From: Pomacea canaliculata
Lineage: Eukaryota; Mollusca; Gastropoda; Architaenioglossa; Ampullariidae
Direction: 5' to 3'
NCBI RefSeq assembly: GCF_003073045.1
Contig: NC_037599.1
Span: forward strand, 25,892,695 to 25,956,694
Length of the DNA stretch: 64,000 nucleotides
Shown here: in pieces, positions 1 to 11,594 of the stretch
Position numbering within the stretch: the stretch's first letter is position 1
Layout: every line of letters begins with the position of its first letter
Position numbers and translations under genes: made by a program
Notes under the pieces: generated by a model
Seen by the model: the letters and a program-made list of their open reading frames with translations, nothing else
What the model was told of the DNA's origin: nothing
Database searches by the model: none

Positions 1-1510
1 AATGTAGTGAGGGGAACCTTGCTAATTATATCATATTTAATAGAGGGATTGACTTAATATAATGATAAGAAGGCCGATAATTATATCATCTGTAATAGAG
101 TGAATGATTATATATAGTGAGGAAAAGCCCGCTAATTATATCATCTGTAATAGGGGGATTGATAAAATGTAGTTAGGGGAACCTCGCTAATTATATCATA
201 TTTAATAAAGGGATTGACTTAATATAATGATAAGAAGGCCGCTAATTATATCAGCTGTAATGGAGTGAATGATTATATATAGTTAGGAAAGGCCCGCTTA
301 TTATATCATATGTAATAGAGTGAATGATTATATATAGTGAGGAAAAGCCCGCTAATTATATCATCTTTAATAGAGTGATCGATTAAATATAGTGACAAGA
401 AGGCCGGTAATTATATCATCTGTAATAGAGGGATTGATAAAATGTAGTTAGGGGAACCTCGCTAATTATATCATATTTAATAGAGGGATTGACTTAATAT
501 AATGAGAAGAAGGCCGCTAATTATATCAGCTGTAATAGAGTGAATGATTATATATAGTGAGGAGAAGCTCGCTAATTATATCATCTTTAATAGAGTGATC
601 GATTAAATATAGTGACAAGAAGGCCGGTAATTATATCATCTGTAATAGAGTGAATGATTATATATAGTAAGAAGAAGCCCGCTAATTATATTATCTTTAA
701 TAGAGTGATCGATTAAATATAGTGACAAGAAGGCCGGTAATTATATCATCTGTAAGAGAGTGAATGATTATATATAGTGAGGAGAAGGCCGATAATTATA
801 TCATCTGTAATAGAGGGATTGATGAAAGGTAGTGAGGAAAACGCCGCTAATTATATCATATTTAATAGAGGGACTGATTTAATATAATGAAGAGAAGGTC
901 GATAATTATAACATCTGTAATAGATTGATTGATCCAATATGGCGAGTACAAGGTCGCTTATTATATCATCTTTAATAGAGTGATTGATCAAATATGGCGA
1001 GGAAAAGGCCGCTAATTATATCATCTGTAATAGAGGGATTGATGAAATGTAGTGAGGGGAACCTCGCTAATTATATCATATTTAATAGAGGGATTGACTT
1101 AATATAATGATAAGAAGGCCGATAATTATATCATCTGTAATAGATTGATTGATCCAATATGGCGAGTACTAGGTCGCTTATTATATCATCTGTAATAGAG
1201 TGAATAATTATATATAGTGAGGAGAAGCCCGCTAATTATATCACCTGTAATAGAGGGATTGATAAAATGTAGTTTATTATATCATCTTTAATAGAGTGAT
1301 CGATTAAATATAGTGACAAGAAGGCCGGTAATTATATCATCTGTAATAGAGTGAATGATTATATATAGTGAGGAGAAGGCCGATAATTATATCATCTGTA
1401 ATAGAGGGATTGATGTAAGGTAGTGAGGAAAACGCTGCGAATTATATCATATTTAATAGAGGTATTGATAAAATATAGTGACAAGAAGGCAGGTAATTAT
1501 ATCATCTGTA
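1..1510. repeat. Satellite-like tandem array, about 56-bp unit
   Basis: About 27 head-to-tail units of roughly 56 bp fill this stretch. Each contains the core AATTATATCAT followed by TAATAGAG. Several variant unit types alternate, for example ones with GATTGACTTAATATAATGA, GATCGATTAAATATAGTGAC or GGGGAACCTCGCT, which gives a higher-order pattern. No open reading frame is seen. The array continues off the left edge of the window. Confidence 0.9.
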
Positions 1511-1735
1511 AACGCACCTACTTAACTTTACGAACTGCGCTGAATGCACTTACTTAACTTTACGAACTGCGCTGAATGCACTTACTTAACTTTACGAACT
1601 GCGCTGAACGCACTTACTTAACTTTACGAACTGCGATGAACGCACTTACTTAACTTTACGAACTGCGATGAACGCACTTACTTAACTTTACGAACTGCGC
1701 TGAACGCACTTACTTAACTTTACGACTGTGAAAGT
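1511..1735. repeat. 32-bp tandem repeat
   Basis: About seven copies of a 32-bp unit built around ACTTAACTTTACGAACTGCG directly follow the AT-rich array. Copies differ mostly at one or two bases (GAATGC or GAACGC). It is a separate minisatellite that abuts the larger satellite. It lies downstream of the last visible exon of gene A. Confidence 0.9.
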
Positions 1736-2004
1736 GGGAGAAGATATCATCACAATGCAAATATACACATTTTTTGGTTAAGCCTTTAAGCATACTTATT
1801 AATTATTTCATTATTAAGGAAACATACGCAAGCATTTCAGAATCTCAATGCTCACATAAAGACAGACAGGCAGAAAAAAGTATAAAAAGTGAGGGGGAGA
1901 GAGAGAGAGAGAGAGTGAACAATGAGTCGATAATATATAAATCACCGATGTAAAAATTGTATTTAAAAAAAATTATAAACTCTGTAATAAAGTAGGGCAC
2001 ATAC

Positions 2005-4738
2005 CTTTTGCAGGTGGGCTTAGTTCGTCCAGACGAGTGAAAGCAATGATCATAAAGCTGCAAATATTTTGTGTGAAGATTTTCTTTATTGTTTCGTAAG
2101 CATCCATCTCTTCCTGACAGCAGAGAGCAATAAATAAACAAACAAATAAAAATAAAAAATATTTTTGATATTACGCTTTATTTATAATCCGTTTGAAAGG
2201 AAATAGGAAAAATATGCCTGAACTAAGTTTAAAATCCCTGTCCTTTTAAAATTATTTAATCGTTTGTGACGAAGAAGAAAAAAAAAATGATGTAGAAGGA
2301 GATTATGTGAACTCGTGGCAGTAAAACGTTCTTTAATAATATTGTCGAACACATATAAGCAGAAGTTTTTTTATGTGGATGAGTGCCAGATATTTAGTAA
2401 CGATGGCTTTTCTTTGTAAGAAGAACGAGAGAAGGCTGCAGGCAAAAGGTTAGTAACATGAATATCACTCACACACAGCTTTAGCTTGTTGAACAAAGGG
2501 CTCTTTCTCAACAACCCAAGAAATTGTATACTGTATATAAATTATTTAGAGAGAAATATTTCTCTACTTAGGGATGAGGGGTTGGGGAGCGTCCGGCCCG
2601 CGAAATCATTTGATCCGGTCCGCCAGGCAACCAATTTTTAGGGACAATCAAACAACATCCATATTCAGTACACATAAGAGTACATGACAGGACATACAGA
2701 TATGCTTCTAGTATAGTTTAGACCTTTGTGAAACGACGACTACCCGCAATGACAAAAATAGCCACATGGGGTCCAGGAGAAATCAGCGCCGTGCCCTTTG
2801 CAATTTCCTTTATGATGTCTTCCTCTTGGCGATGTGTGTCACTCAGTCCTGGTAAATCCGTAATCTATCAAATAGGGACACAATATAAAATATGAAAATA
2901 CACATACATTTTAATACAAATAATAACAAAAACAAGAACAAGAGGGAGGAGGAGGAGGAGGAAGCAGAAAATTAGAGTAAAGATAGGCGCAGAAAAGTAG
3001 GTTAGAAAGGCGAGTAAAACTTAAAACTGTATTACACAATCTGTATGTTGTACATCGTAGGTCTTCTTCTGTGCAAAATGTTTGGAAGTTACTAAAGGAA
3101 AATATTTTCGTTGCTATAGTTGCATCTTTCATGGCCTTTCTTTATTCACACTTTTCACATCACTGAGGCAGTTATCTAAACTTTCTGCTTGTAAACGTAT
3201 TTGAAGTGCTTGAGAGAAAGATACGAATAGCCATATTGAACTTTAATTAGCTAATTCTTTTAACTGCCTACTTGTTGTGTAGATGCAGTTGGTTCACTTT
3301 TGTCTCAATATGCAGTTTAATTTTCTCTCTGTCCACATTTGCTTTTCCATGATTCAAGTAATACATTCTTAGGGCTGTGCACAAGAAGATTTGCGTATGC
3401 TTTTTTCTTTCTTTCTTTCTCTCTCACTCTCTCTGTTTTCTCTATATTAAAAGATGGAAATGTGTTAAAATTAAACGTCACCTTGAGTTTCAATCCGTCA
3501 ACTATAGCTTGATTCCAATCGGTTGTTTGAGTTCCAGACTTCATTCCTTGTTGTTGTTCAAACACCTTCTTACCCAGAAGAGTGTTACCCAAAGAACTTT
3601 TCCCGCTGCCTGTCTTTCCAAAGAGAACCAAGTTGTAGCCTTCGTCTTCCAGAGCTTCAAAAATTTGTAAAATAGTTTAAAGTGCAAAGCTCATCTCGCC
3701 ATTAAATGCACACTCCTGCAAAGGTAGTGGAAAGAGATAGGAAAAGGAACTAGAGGACGAGGAAGAATACTACTACTAATAATAATGATTAATGAGAAGA
3801 AAACCAGAAAATAATAATAGAATAATAGAAGAAAAAATAAAAAAAAGACAGAAAATAATTAAATAAAACTAATTAATAAAGAAAAAGGAAGGAAGGAAAA
3901 AATAAAAGAAGACAAAAGAATGGGGAAAAAATCTATAAAAGGAACAAAAGGTCTATGCATATACAGTATATATATATAATCACACACACAATCGCATTAA
4001 GATGAGATGGCACACATATACATTGTATACTAAATTTCTAGGAAGGAATAAGCAATGTTTGTGCCTTAATACTTATAAGTTATACAAAACTGTAATCTTT
4101 ATAGGTGACATCAGTTTTATTACCGTCGTAGAATGTTGACTTTCCTTTCATTTCCTTCTCATATCCCTGTCGACAATGAAATATAAATCTATATAATATG
4201 TAAGCGAGAAAGCTTGTGCTTGCGATTGTACTTAGAAAATTGCACAAAATTATTTAATGATTAAACATAAGATCGAAAGGTTTCACAAAAGATAAACAAG
4301 ACAGAAAACACGTAACACCAAAATATAATCTTGCTTTATCTTTCAGGCACACAGACGCACGACCGCGTGCACTCCCACGCCCACCACACACACACACCTT
4401 TATGGATAAAAACAGATTTTACCTGGTAATAAGAAGTTTCGACATATGATTGAGCACTGATTCCCCTTTGAAGATCTGTTTCGCATGTCAAAACTTTTAC
4501 AGTCTTCAAGGGCTAGATAGAGAAAAGTAAAATCATATATATATATATGTTATTCACGATATTACTCCGTCACTAACAGCTTTTGTTCTATGACAAAACT
4601 AAATGGTCTTAATAATGACAATACTTTATTCATTCATGTTTAAATTATGCCAACAGGCACTGTCAACTTACCGGGATCTTACAGCAATGCTGTTTGTACA
4701 TAACAACACGATCTACGGGATAAATTTCTATAGGCTCT
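2005..4738 (-). CDS. Gene A: AIG1/GIMAP-family GTPase, partial (3' exons not seen)
   Basis: Minus-strand multi-exon gene. Family exons are 3482-3654 (P-loop GKTGSGKSS, then LGNTLLGKKVFE), 2724-2864 (G3 DLPGLSDTHR and the GPHVAIFVIAGSRRFT box) and 2005-2113 (AYETIKKIF, then the G4-like FTRLDEL). Their lengths and phases match gene G (141-nt second exon, phase-1 end of the third). Three upstream exons, 4124-4166, 4423-4512 and 4672-4738, join the P-loop exon in phase and would add an N-terminal region of about 54 residues containing TCETDLQRGIS, which I do not recognise. A possible start ATG is at 4701-4699. The C-terminal exons should lie left of 2005, but only simple sequence and satellite is visible there, so the gene is either truncated or continues beyond the window. 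Family exons are secure; the upstream exons rest only on splice sites and phase. Confidence 0.75.
2570..2680. other. GC-richer island, possible old transposon scrap
   Basis: A short stretch around GTCCGGCCCGCGAAATCATT lies in the intron between gene A exons 2724-2864 and 2005-2113. The composition (GGCCCGCGAA...CCGGTCCGCC) is unlike its surroundings and resembles sequences found in dispersed hAT-type elements. I could not find clear terminal repeats or a target duplication. Confidence 0.25.
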
Positions 4739-5696
4739 CTGTCAAAGTCGGATTAAATGGAACTGAGTCTGAGCTGGGATCAGTAAGGTCTGTACCCGCT
4801 GGATAACTCGGGTCTTTCTCTGTCAACTCTCATTTTCAATCAGTTCTTTCAGTACTTTTTTTAAGATTCTCATCATTCTTTGTTTCATTTTCTGGTTCCA
4901 CAACTTCTCCTGCGGCAGCATGAGAGGTCTAGTCTCTTTTAGTAATGTTCGCTTTAAGAGATAAGAACAAAGCAGATGGATATAGCTGTCTCATATAATA
5001 AGAACATCGGTATAAAGACATCCCTCATCCTCGCTGTTCCTTATCTTGTACTGACACGTGACTTCTGACTCTTGATGTTTGACCTTAGATTCGCGATGTC
5101 AGTAGGTAAGTAATCGTCCTGTTAGCTAATTTCCTGTGCTAGCCTCTCCATTGACACACGTCCAGTCCTCGGACAGGGTAAAACAATACATCATAACTGG
5201 AGGGTTAGATATACTTAAGTTCTAGTTTGTCACGAACACAGGACGATCTGGACTTTGCCACTCAAACCTAACTACATAATTTAACTTTTCACTCTACTTC
5301 TATCACCTGTTCGCGCCTTTACTTTCCTTCACAATTTGGATGGTATAACTGCCAAGCAAACGGCACACTCAGACCAACAACAACACTGATAAGTTTATGT
5401 TAACACAGCGCGCACAATATACTCCTCTCTCTATATATACTTAAGTATACACTGATCTACATAATGTCATATAGCACACATTAATTGATCCACTTTTCAT
5501 ATGAAAAAAATTAGTTGATCAGTACACACACCTCACCTTCTCAGTTTCAATTGTCTCACTCTGTATAGTAATTTATGGCTTAATTATTAATAGTATTGCC
5601 TCGAGATGATATATTAAGAGATGGCAAAATAAAGTTCCTCGAATTTTTCGTAACACAGTCGTCGTAATCACACATAGTCTTTGACCCCTGACATAC

Positions 5697-8400
5697 CTGG
5701 AGCATATCACCATGGTGCGCCTCTGATGCTCCTTGAACTGCTGGTTTGATCGGAATTGTACTCTCAGAGTGCCTTTCATTGCATTCAAATGGATCACTTG
5801 TTCAACACAATAAAAAGCAGGTTCACATTTTTAAAGCGTTTTATACAAGCCATCGGTATGATTATATACAGTATTGTAACCATGGTTTGGTTGACATTAG
5901 GAATCTAATGCACTTATTTTTATATACGACTAAATACAACAAAACTAATATTTGGTCTACATTTTCTAATTAATTTTCTAATCAGTGAGATCAGCATTAA
6001 CAGACGTTTGCATTACCTCATTAAAGGCAAATGCGGTGATAAATTGTATCTGTATAATCGGCGCGGCGGACGCATGAACTGATTTTCTGGAATCCTGTCC
6101 TGTACTGGATCCTCGTTGCTGAACACACATGTAGCGACTGTCCTGCCTCTTTAAGCAGCACATCTTCAGCTCTTGGTGTATAGCAAACTGTTTTTTAGTC
6201 TTTTCGTCAATCCGCGCTATGAGGCAAAATGTAACTTACACTGCCCAACGATCTCCAAACGTCTTCCGTTTCTCGTCATAAAGGCCACTATTAATAGGGA
6301 CGGTTGGTGACGCGGTACACATATTTCTGACGGTGGAAGGTTCCCAAGACTTCCTCTTAATCTCTGGTTAACCTCTCTCGGTGTATTTAATCCTCCGATG
6401 AATACAGAAACGCTTCTAACGACACCCCCACATCTTGGGCCCATCGATGAACATTTTTCTAACTGGCTTTTAGCTTGCAAAGGTAAATGTGTCCAGAACA
6501 ATTACTATTGACTCTATCACATCGAATGGCCAACAAAATGATGTCAGGGTGAAAAGCATACCATTCTTTATTTCTTCTTCGCAGACTTCTTGACGATACC
6601 AAGATTTTCATGTCAGGTGTGTCAGTCACCTAAATACAGTGCTTACAACTTAGTTCATAGCTTTTTTCAAATATTTAAAAAGTAATAAAAAAGATATAAA
6701 TTGATTATACATTTGCTATTATTAAGATATAAAATTTGTAATTATGGTAAAAGTCTGATTGTCACAATTTTATTTAAGTAAGCTTAGTAAGAGCATTGGT
6801 AATAGTACCAAGGAAGAAAGTGCTTACATTCTCAATGTCAGTCAATGTGCAGTAGGCTACTAAGTAACGAACTTACTGATCAAATGATGGTAATAATTTT
6901 CCATAATATTAAGAAAAAGACAGAGCTAAAGAGCTAACAGGGACATGTTTAGCTGCCTTACTGTGATGGCCACGCGTCTATCTCAAAGCTGACCGCGTCA
7001 CGGTGTGAAAGTGACTGTGTCGGTCCATGGGAGACACTGAAGGCGGCGGTGTTAGAAGGTAGCTTGCCAGGTGCTTTTACCAGCTCTTAACTTTTACCGA
7101 TGATCATCACATTAAAAGTCCGTGTCCTAAAAATTTTACTTATTATGTAATAATCAATAGTTATCCAATAATAAAATTAACAACTGAAAAGTAAAAGAAT
7201 AATTAATATCATCATACAGGTGTATAGTTTGAGATTTTCAAACATGCGTTTTTATTAAATATGGAGAATACTTCCTATAAATCTTAGTTTCTGTTTTCTA
7301 GAATATAGGTATTTAAATAAGCCACACTCGTATAAGACAATTCTAATGTTTATTTAATTTTTTCGAAGCCGAAACTTACTAAGCTCAATTAACAAATTAA
7401 ACACTTGTGAACACGGCCATCTTGTTTGCTTGCACCGAGTGAATCTGTCAAAGATGACGTAACTGATGTCCATGCAGTCCTAAATGTCCTGAAGAGTAGG
7501 ATGAGAACGATCCAGAAGCTCGTCGATGTCGTTTTGTAGTTTGTCTCCAAATGTGAAGAGCACCACAAGACGTCTTCTGAGATTGTCTCCCACATTTCTG
7601 AATTTGTTGAATCTCATCACATCAGCGTCAAGATCATGGGAGTCACAGCGAATGGCCAGCAGGATCAGATGTGCATCAGGACACGTCGTCTTCCACTTCT
7701 GGATTTCTTCTCTAGCTTTGGACTCCTCTCTTAGTTTTGGAGCCATGATGTCGGGCGTATCTAGGACCTTGAGAAGTAACAGTGATCGTTCGAATTTATG
7801 AGGCAAATTTTGGGAACCACGAAGATGAAGCTAATATTCACCACTCTTTATTAACTTCTCGTCTCTTCTTTTAGCAAGTTTGGATTAAATTGTCCTCTGC
7901 GGCCTATGGTGTATTTTATGTATATAAAACAGTTGGTGTTGTTTGTTATTTTAGTATTACCTCTAAGAAGACTTTGTTGCGATGAGCCGCAGCTTATATA
8001 TGACTCAAACACATGTCATAGCAAACACTTAGTATGAGGTTTTGAAACCATTAACTTGATTGATTGATGGATCGATCTGGGCATTAAACTTAAAATCTTT
8101 TTTTTTCTTATGATTACGTTTTGTCTGCATTTTGTCTCGGACTCATACAATTTTGCATTGATCTCTTACACTGATTTATTAATTTCTGACAAGAGTATAA
8201 GATACTGACCTTGACGTATCCATGTTCTGTTTTTGTCATTCCAAACTGACATGTCATGTGCGATCTCTGCCTAGTGTCTGCCGACACCTGGAATATATTC
8301 TTGCCGAGAAGAACATTTGCAGCTGTGCTTTTACCACCTTCGTGAAGCACAATGATGTATGATATCCTAATCTCTTCATGTTGAGTTTCAGTTTTTGCTC
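5697..8400 (-). pseudogene. Pseudogene B: decayed double-AIG1 (type II + type I) GIMAP gene
   Basis: Four modules lie in the same order as in gene D. Domain II P-loop exon 8210-8400 reads HEGGKSTAANVLLGKNIF, so the first Gly of the P-loop is lost. Domain II G3-G5 exon 7380-7767 (LDTPDI, LILLAIRCD, LVVLFTFGDK) contains an in-frame TAG where relatives have DVMDC. Domain I P-loop exon, about 6950-7112, starts VMIIGK but is frameshifted. Domain I G3-G5 remnants at about 5978-6635 keep TDTPD and HPDIILLAIRCD but change frame several times. A linker exon at 5697-5800 ending in a good donor resembles the 18399-18529 exon of gene D (IPIK...GASE). No membrane-anchor exon was found. Several independent lesions make this a pseudogene. 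The two-domain layout shows that the tandem predates the B/D/F split. Confidence 0.8.
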
Positions 8401-9256
8401 ATATGACCTGACCAGAGAATGCATCCATGCCTAAGAAAATCAGCAAAAGAAACCGTTTACATTAACCGTTTCTCAGAAAATAGCAACAGGTCCTAATGTT
8501 TGCTTAAAAAAAGCTGTTAGGTCTTATTCTCAATGGTGTCTTGTTTTGCATGTTTAAAATTCTATGATTCACGTGCAAAAGCTACATTAACCCTAATACA
8601 AACATGTCATCTTCATTTGGAAGATTGTAAAACCTTAAAACGTTATTTAATAATATATCGATATCCAACACCCGGTTACTGGCAATTGTTGCCTTTTCCG
8701 TCCATCCGACTACATCTCGTGTGCCTTGTGTCACGTGTCATGGTACCTGTCTCATTGTTTATCCACTACCGCTGTACTATCATTGTAATATCGTACTGTC
8801 AACATGAATGAGTTATCGTAATCAGAGGTTGTCATCGTGAAGTTTGATAGTGAAGCCTGTATCAATCAGCTATATACAGGTCACAGAGATAGCGACCACA
8901 GTGCATGTCGCTCAGCACTCGTCAAGAGGACTGACGACTTACTGCAGGGCAAGCACCTGATGTCATCTTTCCTTCATTTTTCCTACAATGCCCATGTAAA
9001 ACACCTGTTTTACTTCTCCTGATTTGTGCACCTGTGTTTGTGAGTGGTGTTCATGCGCTTGGAAAGCAGCAGATCGTCGCTCCACAATTGTGGTTCTTTT
9101 TTAGCGTTCGATCGCGTTTATACTGTATAGATTTTGGTGTGAACTTCCCTTTTGGTTTTCTGCAGCTGCCTGATGTGGGATTTTATTGGAAGGAATTTAT
9201 GTAAAATTTCGGCGCATTGAGCGTTTCTCCATGATACGGATTTTTGCGCGTTATGC

Positions 9257-9377
9257 AACCCCATCATCATCATCATATCATATTCATCATCATCATCATC
9301 ATCATCTCATCATCGCTCCTCATCATCATCAATCATCATCTAGATATCGATGTCATCTCATCATCATCATCATCTAG
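9257..9377. repeat. (ATC)n trinucleotide microsatellite
   Basis: Imperfect ATC/CATCAT runs of about 120 bp, just downstream in transcription sense of the proposed 5' exon of pseudogene B. No coding meaning is inferred. Confidence 0.85.
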
Positions 9378-9411
9378 CGATAACAGTTGAGATGGAAGGA
9401 AGCAAACATAC

Positions 9412-9580
9412 CTTTTGAACAGCAGTGAATTCTGAAATCAAACGTTCACGTCAGGTAAGTCAGGTTCTGTAACACGTCCCAACCCTAGCGATCACCACTT
9501 CATGTGACTGTGATACTTGCTTGGAGAAAATGACAGCTGAAGCAGGGGGCGGGGCCAAACATCAACGTGCTGTCAATCAC
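9412..9580 (-). promoter_or_regulatory. Promoter and 5' untranslated exon of pseudogene B
   Basis: On the minus strand this segment holds TGATTGACAG (9580-9571), then a GC-box-like GGCCCCGCCCC, then GTGATCGCTAGGGTTGGG, and ends with a donor CAAAAG|GTATGT at 9412. The region upstream of gene F (34434-34609) carries the same parts in the same order: TGATTGACAG, a GC-rich box, GTGATCGTTGGG and CAAAG|GTATGT. Both lie 1 kb or less from the first coding exon of a type II + I GIMAP gene. TGATTGACAG matches the known PBX-MEIS/PREP composite consensus. The promoter role is inferred from conservation and position. Confidence 0.5.
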
Positions 9581-9912
9581 ATTTAACGACACTGAACGTT
9601 CTGCCTAATGTATGTTTTGTTATTCGTCTGTACTATTTTATTTTGGGGTGGTCATTTTCCATTTTCTGAGAAATTACGCAGCGAGCATGTGTGCGTGTTC
9701 GATATACTGCTTATGCAGAGGAGCAGCTTGCAGCATCTGTTGCATAAATACATCTATAGAATGCTGTGACTGGCTATACCTACTGTATGAACTAGTGATT
9801 AGCCAGGTCACGTGTCTTGCTTCATCTTGTGGATGTGAACTGTAAACATTCCATAGGCGTGTGGCTAAGAACGAAAAGCCTACTTTAGAACTAAACAGGG
9901 GCTAGAGACTGA

Positions 9913-9920
9913 TATAAATA
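9913..9920 (+). promoter_or_regulatory. TATA-like box upstream of gene C
   Basis: TATAAATA lies about 90 bp upstream of the ATG of gene C at 10009, and no splice acceptor abuts that ATG. It is a reasonable core promoter for a short 5' leader. AT-rich context makes chance matches common. Confidence 0.35.
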
Positions 9921-10008
9921 TATAACAGTTGGGCCTAAGAGCCTTACTTCCGTGAGTATTCTAGAATCTTCCTTGAGATAACAGATAAAATACCAAGGTA
10001 GAGATCTT

Positions 10009-11594
10009 ATGATGGCTTCACACCACGTCTTCCTCATCGTTGGAAAGACAGGCAATGGAAAGAGTAGCCTGGGAAACTGTATTCTGGGTAAAGAGGAATT
10101 TGAAACTGGTACTGGTATGTTTTCGACAACAGCAAGAGCTGAAAAGAGATCAAGAATTAGTAGCGTGAAAACTATAACGGTATGACATTTTATTAAAATT
10201 ATGTATTGTGTACGAAACAGTCATCACCACAAAATCCCTTTTGTTAATTGTAGATCTTAGGTTACACTGATATGAGTAATTCTATTTTGCTTTTGCAGTA
10301 ATCATTAATGGAAGCCAAGACGATATCTTTTCTGTAAATTAAGTAGTAAAGAGGGACAACATTTTCTGTCCTAAGGTTGTGGACACACCAGACATCGATA
10401 ACCTTCATTACGGTCCTGACGAGAGGGAGCAAGAAGTCCAGAGCTGGAAAAGAATGACATCACTTGACCATCCAACCATCCTACTTGCTTTGCGCTGTGA
10501 CGAGGAGTTTGCCATCTACAAAGACTTTAAGCGCCTTTGGGGGGACAACGCCGGCATCAGGCGCCATCTCGTTGTGGCCTTCACCTTTGGGGACAAGCAG
10601 ACGCGAGACCTCAAGAGGAGCTGAGGGTGTGTGTATGAGCTGAAGAGTGTCTTGAAAGATGCCAACCACCGCTACATGCTTTTCAACAAAAAGGTCAGTA
10701 GGTCAGTATGTGTGCATGTGTACGCCATTGCGTGCATGTCCGCCATTTCACTCGTCAGAGCGCCATTATTAAAGCGTCTGTCACATTAGGATCCTACGTC
10801 TTCGAAGAGGACAGTGACTCTGGATCCTTCTGGATGCAACTGTTTTCACAGGGCTTACCTTGAATTTCTCTGGGTACTCTGTTTTCTTTTCACCCTCTCT
10901 GTGTATATATATATTTGTCCCTGTGTGTGTGTGTGAATGATTGCAAAGCACATTTGTTGTTTGCTTTAAGTTTGTTTGTGGATGTGTTTCCAGCATTTTG
11001 ACTCTGCCTTGAAAGTTAAAAAGGGACATTTTAAAATAAAACAATGTATTAAACCGTTACAACCGACTATCAAGGAGTATTTGCTTTAGTTTGTTGCTTT
11101 TTAAAAGTGTTCACCCACTCGTATAGGTACAAGCAGGGCCGTGCTTAGGGGCAGGCGGACGAGGCATCTGCCTAGGGCCCCGCGCTTTTGATTGATATGG
11201 TAACTAGGCATATGGAAAACCGTGTGATCGTGACGTGAGGGCCCCGCACATGCGCTTTGCCTCGGGCCCCGCGGGGGCTAAGAACAGGCCTGGGTACAAG
11301 TGCCCCTTGCGTATCGTGAGCGAACAACATCTCATTAAGTTTTGTTTACAGGGCCTGAACAAAACAGAGCAAGTCGATCAGCTGTTTAAAGTCATCAGAT
11401 CACCATACAGGTCGGAGGCCTCACAGAAACCGAAAATCATGTCCATGGTCTGCATGGCCATCGGTCTACTAGCGGCAGGTGGCTGTGTCACTGCGGGAGT
11501 CTTCCACGAGCTGGATTTGGCTATCGGCCTGGGGGTGGTTGCTTTGTTGATAGTCCTTCTGGCGCTGGTATGTCGGTGTAAATTCCGAAAATAA
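10009..11594 (+). CDS. Gene C: type I AIG1/GIMAP GTPase with C-terminal membrane segments, one in-frame TGA
   Basis: Three exons in phase: 10009-10179 (57 codons), 10376-10693 (106 codons) and 11352-11594 (80 codons plus stop). Exon 1 carries the P-loop GKTGNGKSS (from residue 12). Exon 2 carries G3 VDTPD, the LLALRCDEEF box, VVAFTFGDKQ in place of G4 and VLKDANHRYMLFN. Exon 3 encodes a hydrophobic C-terminus with two membrane-length stretches (IGLLAAGGCVTAGVF and IGLGVVALLIVLLALV) and a basic end, CRCKFRK. This suggests a membrane-anchored GTPase facing the cytosol. A TGA at 10622-10624 (codon 140) sits in an otherwise conserved stretch that is one codon shorter than in relatives, as two close indels would produce. 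The gene is therefore either a recent pseudogene, an inactive allele or affected by a sequence error. Splice sites and both flanking exons look intact. A short hAT-like MITE sits in intron 2. Confidence 0.75.
11134..11292. mobile_element. hAT-like MITE, 159 bp, with 8-bp target duplication
   Basis: The element starts CAGGGCCGTGCTTAG and ends in the imperfect inverse CTAAGAACAGGCCTG. It is flanked on both sides by GGTACAAG (11126-11133 and 11293-11300). An 8-bp duplication with CAGG termini is typical of hAT elements. The interior is GC-rich (GGGCCCCGCG) and has no ORF. It lies in intron 2 of gene C. Confidence 0.8.

Noticed and set aside
1-1735. CRISPR-like array
   Set aside because: Units are contiguous without unique spacers, and the context is an intron-bearing eukaryotic genome.
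1845-2141. 98-codon minus-strand open frame
   Set aside because: It is an out-of-frame shadow of the real gene A exon at 2005-2113.
4800-4980. Minus-strand acidic stretch (AAAGEVVEPENETKNDE) as a further gene A exon
   Set aside because: It contains stops unless two unproven splice sites are used, so it could not be linked in phase with confidence.
10622-10624. TGA in gene C as a selenocysteine codon
   Set aside because: Relatives have no Cys at this place, the flanking residues look shifted by indels, and no selenoprotein-like stem-loop was noticed downstream.
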